A DNA stretch of 64,000 nucleotides from Fusarium oxysporum f. sp. lycopersici 4287 (taxonomy: Eukaryota > Ascomycota > Sordariomycetes > Hypocreales > Nectriaceae), in contig NC_031000.1 of the NCBI RefSeq assembly GCF_000149955.1, positions 1,439,163 to 1,503,162 of the forward strand. Direction: 5' to 3'. Shown piece by piece: positions 61,270-64,000 of the stretch. Positions within the stretch are counted from its first letter, which is position 1; each line of letters starts with the position of its first letter. The position numbers were made by a program, and so were the translations under genes. The notes below the pieces were generated by a model. That model saw only the letters and a program-made list of their open reading frames with translations. It did no database searches and was not told the origin of the DNA.

Positions 61270-64000
61270 CAGGGTTGAAAGCCACTCCACTCAATCCACT
61301 AGCAGCTCAAGTGGAGTGGGTAGATCATAATCCACTGAATATCTCAGCATAGTGGATCCACTGTAAGTTATCGTGGATTGGGTGGATTGGGTGGATTGGC
61401 AAGTGCCTCTATTCTTGATGCCATGATGGTGACGCTATTCCCGAAGCCATTGCCCATGTAGGTCCCTTATTCCAACTTCCGAGTGAGACCTTATCCCCAA
61501 CGGGCTCCCATCTCGTCTTGAACGCCCACCACCTGAGTGAGCCACTTTGTTGCCCATCCTTCAAGCTGTTGATCCGACATCTGAGCTAATTCGAGGTTGA
61601 CTTTTTCTTCGTCTACCGAGATAAAGAAGGGATCTAATTCATGAATAATACCCGCCCTCAGCCATGAACGCAATACCTGGCACATCCCGATAATCTGGGC
61701 TTCAAGTTGGTGGCGGAGAGGGTTCACCATCCGACCTGCTGCTGAGAAAAGACGCTCACACTCAGCAGACATTTGTTGTATCGTGAGAAAATCAAGCGCC
61801 ATTCGCGATAAGTTTGGATACTTGAATCGCTTCTCGTGCCAGTAAGCGAGAGGATCGTTGATGGAGCCATCACCACTTTCGCAGTGCGTAATCCAATGCA
61901 GGTATTCGTCTTCGCCTGGCGTGAGGCCATCATGACCTGCTTCTGGCGCTGTGTAGCGGTTTCGTTTAAGGTATTCCTGAAACGGATTGTCCGAAGTCTT
62001 CCGCTGCTTGGGAACTGGCTCAACGGCTGACGGCTCCTGTCCAGGCAACGTGGCCTCCCGATACTCAAAACGCCAGACATCGTGAACCATGTTTTTCGCC
62101 TCGTCAATCCACTCAGGGCGATCAGTCCAGTTGCATTCAAACCATTTCCATCGGTATGCCGGATGGAGCGCCAGGCCAGTGTAGTAGATGGGCGTCTCAC
62201 TCAATATCTCATAGTACTCATTCAACTTCTGCCAGCCTAAATTGATGTTGATCCTGAAGTGTTCAGTATCAGGGAAGTCCTTCGCGATGTCCTTAAAACG
62301 TTCAAGTTGCTCGAGAAGAAATTCAAAGCCTTGAATAACGTCCCAAATATTACCATATGACCCAGTCCACCCACGCTTCCGCTTGCGGATCTGGCCGTCG
62401 CCTTCTATCATTTTGATCATGGCTTCGTAGTAACTAAGTATTTGCGCAAATATTTCGACCACCTCCCAGTCCTTGTCGGATAGCTGGTTCTCTGGCTGGC
62501 AAATAAAGGGCAATGTGAGTGGCTTCTTAGGACCGCCCCTCTTGGCCTTGTTCTGCTGTTCGAAGTCGATTCGATGGTGGGCAATGAGTCGTTCGATATA
62601 GTCGCGAAGCAGTAGAGCTCGTCGTATCATGTATAACTGTGACAGCCACCTCGTATCGTTGTCCAAAATAACATCCAATGGCTTCCTGGCGTTGAGTTTT
62701 GGGTCAGATGACTTGTTGAAGGCTTCTTGTTGAATATTGCGAAGCATGCCAGTCAACAAGTCAGATCTGTGGATAGCTACCACAAGATTGTGCAGTTTGC
62801 CTGCTGGTCCCTTCTTGCGCCAAATCAAATGTTCTGCTTCAGTAAGAGGCTCTGCCCCTGATACCCGCCGCTCAAAAGCGTCAGCATCGTGCCCAAATAG
62901 AATGGCTTTGGCGGAGAGGTTCAAGGTATGCCCAAAACAGCGTCCTCGCCTGGAGGCCCCAACGAAGCCGAGCTCTCCACCAATAATCTCCATGGCATTG
63001 TTTTTCGCGTTGTCGAGCGTGAAATAGCCAATCTTGTCTTGGATCTGATACGATTCAATTACGTCGAGGATTTCTGCGGCGATATTAGGCCCAGTGTGCC
63101 TGGCGCTAACTTCGGGGAGCCCAAGCGTAATCTTGCAAGGCTTATTGTTTTCGTCCCTAAAGAAGCAACAGATACCATATAGGGCGTATCGGTTTCCAGA
63201 CCGCCAGCCGTCGAAGGAGATGTGGATAAGTCCAGGCGCCTTGCCCAAGACCTCTATCACCTTCTGCTTATGTTGTTCGAATGCAGCGACGATCTTTTCT
63301 CGAACAGTTGTGTGGGTAATATTGGCTTTACGTGCCGAAACTGACGGGTTCAAGTTATCGAAGATAGCATGGAGTTCTGCCTCCTCGGCAATTGAAAATG
63401 AGTGATTCTTGGCCACGATCCAATCGATCAGAAGCCTCCGGAAGTGTTCCTTGTCGAAGCGTTTGATGAAGTCATTCGCAATCGCTTGTTCTCGGGGGTC
63501 GTGTAGATCGAGCTTCATGGATTCAGCGAGAGTCCGCTGCCCCGGGGGCTTTCTGCCCTTAGAATTCGCCTTCTTTTCAGCAGTTCCTTGGGTCATTCCA
63601 GGCGGAGCGCGGATCCCGTGGTCGTTGAACAGATGATTGTACGCGTTATGAATACCATCAGCTTCGAAATGTCGTGGATGTGGATTATTCTTATGAATGC
63701 ACGCTCGGCATATCCATCTGCGGGCGTCTTCCTTTTGGATGTCATATCCAAATTGCCAGGCCCAGCAACGCGTCTCCCTGGCTCGCTCAGAGAACGCCCA
63801 GCCTGGGAAATGCCTCCAGAGCGTACGTTCGTACTGTTCATCGCTTGCGGAAGAGGTCCTCAGAGTCGAGACAGGGGTCGAGGTTGAACGGGTAGGATAC
63901 GGCGTCGGGCAGGGTGTTGATTCGGCAGCGGACCCGAAGCCGCTGTCGGAAATGTCGAAGCAGGAATCAGGCGAGGTCATGGTAAAATAATCTCTTTGTC
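61270..64000 (-). mobile_element. hAT transposon, right end outside the window
   Basis: The transposase at 61491-63980 is intact. Downstream of it are repeated GTGGATTGG and CAATCCAC words (61290-61400), as in hAT subterminal regions. A CAGGGTTGAAAGCCACTCC at 61270 has the CAG-type start of hAT ends, preceded by CTAGAACG, a possible 8-bp target duplication. The other end lies beyond 64000, so neither the terminal repeat nor the duplication can be confirmed here. Confidence 0.7.
61491..63980 (-). CDS. hAT transposase, intact
   Basis: 829 residues in one exon. A Ser/Thr-rich N-terminus precedes a BED-type zinc finger (Cys91, Cys94, His116, His121). Next come a basic linker, ISFDGWRSGNRYALYGICCF, a YFTLDNAKNNAM block with a catalytic Asp, RCFGHTLNLSAKAILFG, IWRKKGPAGKLHNLVV and LDNDTRWLSQLYMI. 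The C-terminal hATC region reads PLAYWHEKRFKYPNLSRMAL then TIQQMSAECERLFSAAGRMV with the last catalytic Glu. Domain order is the same as in the 33.6-37.4-kb element, but that protein has two introns and differs widely in sequence, so these are separate hAT lineages. No lesion is seen; the start ATG lies 20 bases from the window end, so a longer upstream exon cannot be ruled out. Confidence 0.93.
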   Translation of the reverse strand: MTSPDSCFDISDSGFGSAAESTPCPTPYPTRSTSTPVSTLRTSSASDEQYERTLWRHFPGWAFSERARETRCWAWQFGYDIQKEDARRWICRACIHKNNPHPRHFEADGIHNAYNHLFNDHGIRAPPGMTQGTAEKKANSKGRKPPGQRTLAESMKLDLHDPREQAIANDFIKRFDKEHFRRLLIDWIVAKNHSFSIAEEAELHAIFDNLNPSVSARKANITHTTVREKIVAAFEQHKQKVIEVLGKAPGLIHISFDGWRSGNRYALYGICCFFRDENNKPCKITLGLPEVSARHTGPNIAAEILDVIESYQIQDKIGYFTLDNAKNNAMEIIGGELGFVGASRRGRCFGHTLNLSAKAILFGHDADAFERRVSGAEPLTEAEHLIWRKKGPAGKLHNLVVAIHRSDLLTGMLRNIQQEAFNKSSDPKLNARKPLDVILDNDTRWLSQLYMIRRALLLRDYIERLIAHHRIDFEQQNKAKRGGPKKPLTLPFICQPENQLSDKDWEVVEIFAQILSYYEAMIKMIEGDGQIRKRKRGWTGSYGNIWDVIQGFEFLLEQLERFKDIAKDFPDTEHFRININLGWQKLNEYYEILSETPIYYTGLALHPAYRWKWFECNWTDRPEWIDEAKNMVHDVWRFEYREATLPGQEPSAVEPVPKQRKTSDNPFQEYLKRNRYTAPEAGHDGLTPGEDEYLHWITHCESGDGSINDPLAYWHEKRFKYPNLSRMALDFLTIQQMSAECERLFSAAGRMVNPLRHQLEAQIIGMCQVLRSWLRAGIIHELDPFFISVDEEKVNLELAQMSDQQLEGWATKWLTQVVGVQDEMGARWG

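Noticed and set aside
1..64000. CRISPR array, bacterial-type operons or ribosome-binding sites
   Set aside because: The window is fungal nuclear DNA; spaced repeats found are transposon subterminal repeats.

Overview
The window is nuclear DNA of a filamentous ascomycete (Pezizomycotina). The genes have short introns (about 50-70 nt, a few up to 108 nt) with GT..AG ends and CTAAC/CTGAC-type branch points. The gene families are fungal: a FlbD-like MYB regulator, an Uds1 septation protein, an MHYT membrane protein, a hybrid histidine kinase, a FREQUENCY (clock) homologue, a fungal STAND/NLR and a C-terminal Zn2Cys6-type regulator. FRQ argues for a Sordariomycete, Leotiomycete or Dothideomycete-like host rather than the Aspergillus lineage, where frq is generally missing; I cannot name the species. 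This is an accessory-type, transposon-rich region, and several degraded copies carry C-to-T stop codons that look like repeat-induced point mutation (RIP).

Layout. 1-8.5 kb: the edge of a hAT transposase, a Tad1-like LINE with a worn 3' half, and a complete pogo/Fot-type DNA transposon. 8.5-14.1 kb: sparse sequence with the FlbD-like gene, then a tiny pogo derivative. 15-18.2 kb: a broken 7TM (rhodopsin-like/PTH11-type) gene and a heavily mutated Fot1 relic. 19.2-27.4 kb: two ordinary multi-exon genes (Uds1, MHYT). 27.6-29.4 kb: a glycerol-3-phosphate dehydrogenase fragment and another pogo relic. 30-42 kb: hybrid histidine kinase (minus), a complete hAT transposon carrying a nested short retroposon, an frq homologue with one frameshift, and a fungal transcription-factor gene with one frameshift. 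The kinase and the factor are preceded by two copies, in inverted orientation, of one promoter-like sequence. 42.4-50 kb: transposon cluster (Crypton remnant hit by two retroposons, two nearly complete pogo elements, a MITE). 50-59.2 kb: ankyrin-protein tail, a cysteine-free secreted protein, a multi-pass membrane protein and an NLR. 59.5-64 kb: a long relative of the short retroposon with a hairpin-rich tandem array, then a hAT element running off the window.

Most notable. (1) A family of SINE-like retroposons: three copies with shared 5' and 3' ends, different cores and perfect 14-bp target duplications. (2) The longest copy contains a diverged tandem array of GCAG..CTGC hairpins with compensating base changes. 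(3) Pogo elements carry 17-bp-spaced subterminal repeats whose variable bases differ between elements but often agree at the two ends of one element. (4) A duplicated, inverted promoter-like block with a conserved CGG-N11-CCG dyad lies upstream of the histidine kinase and the transcription factor. (5) A frameshifted frq homologue sits immediately beside a hAT insertion.
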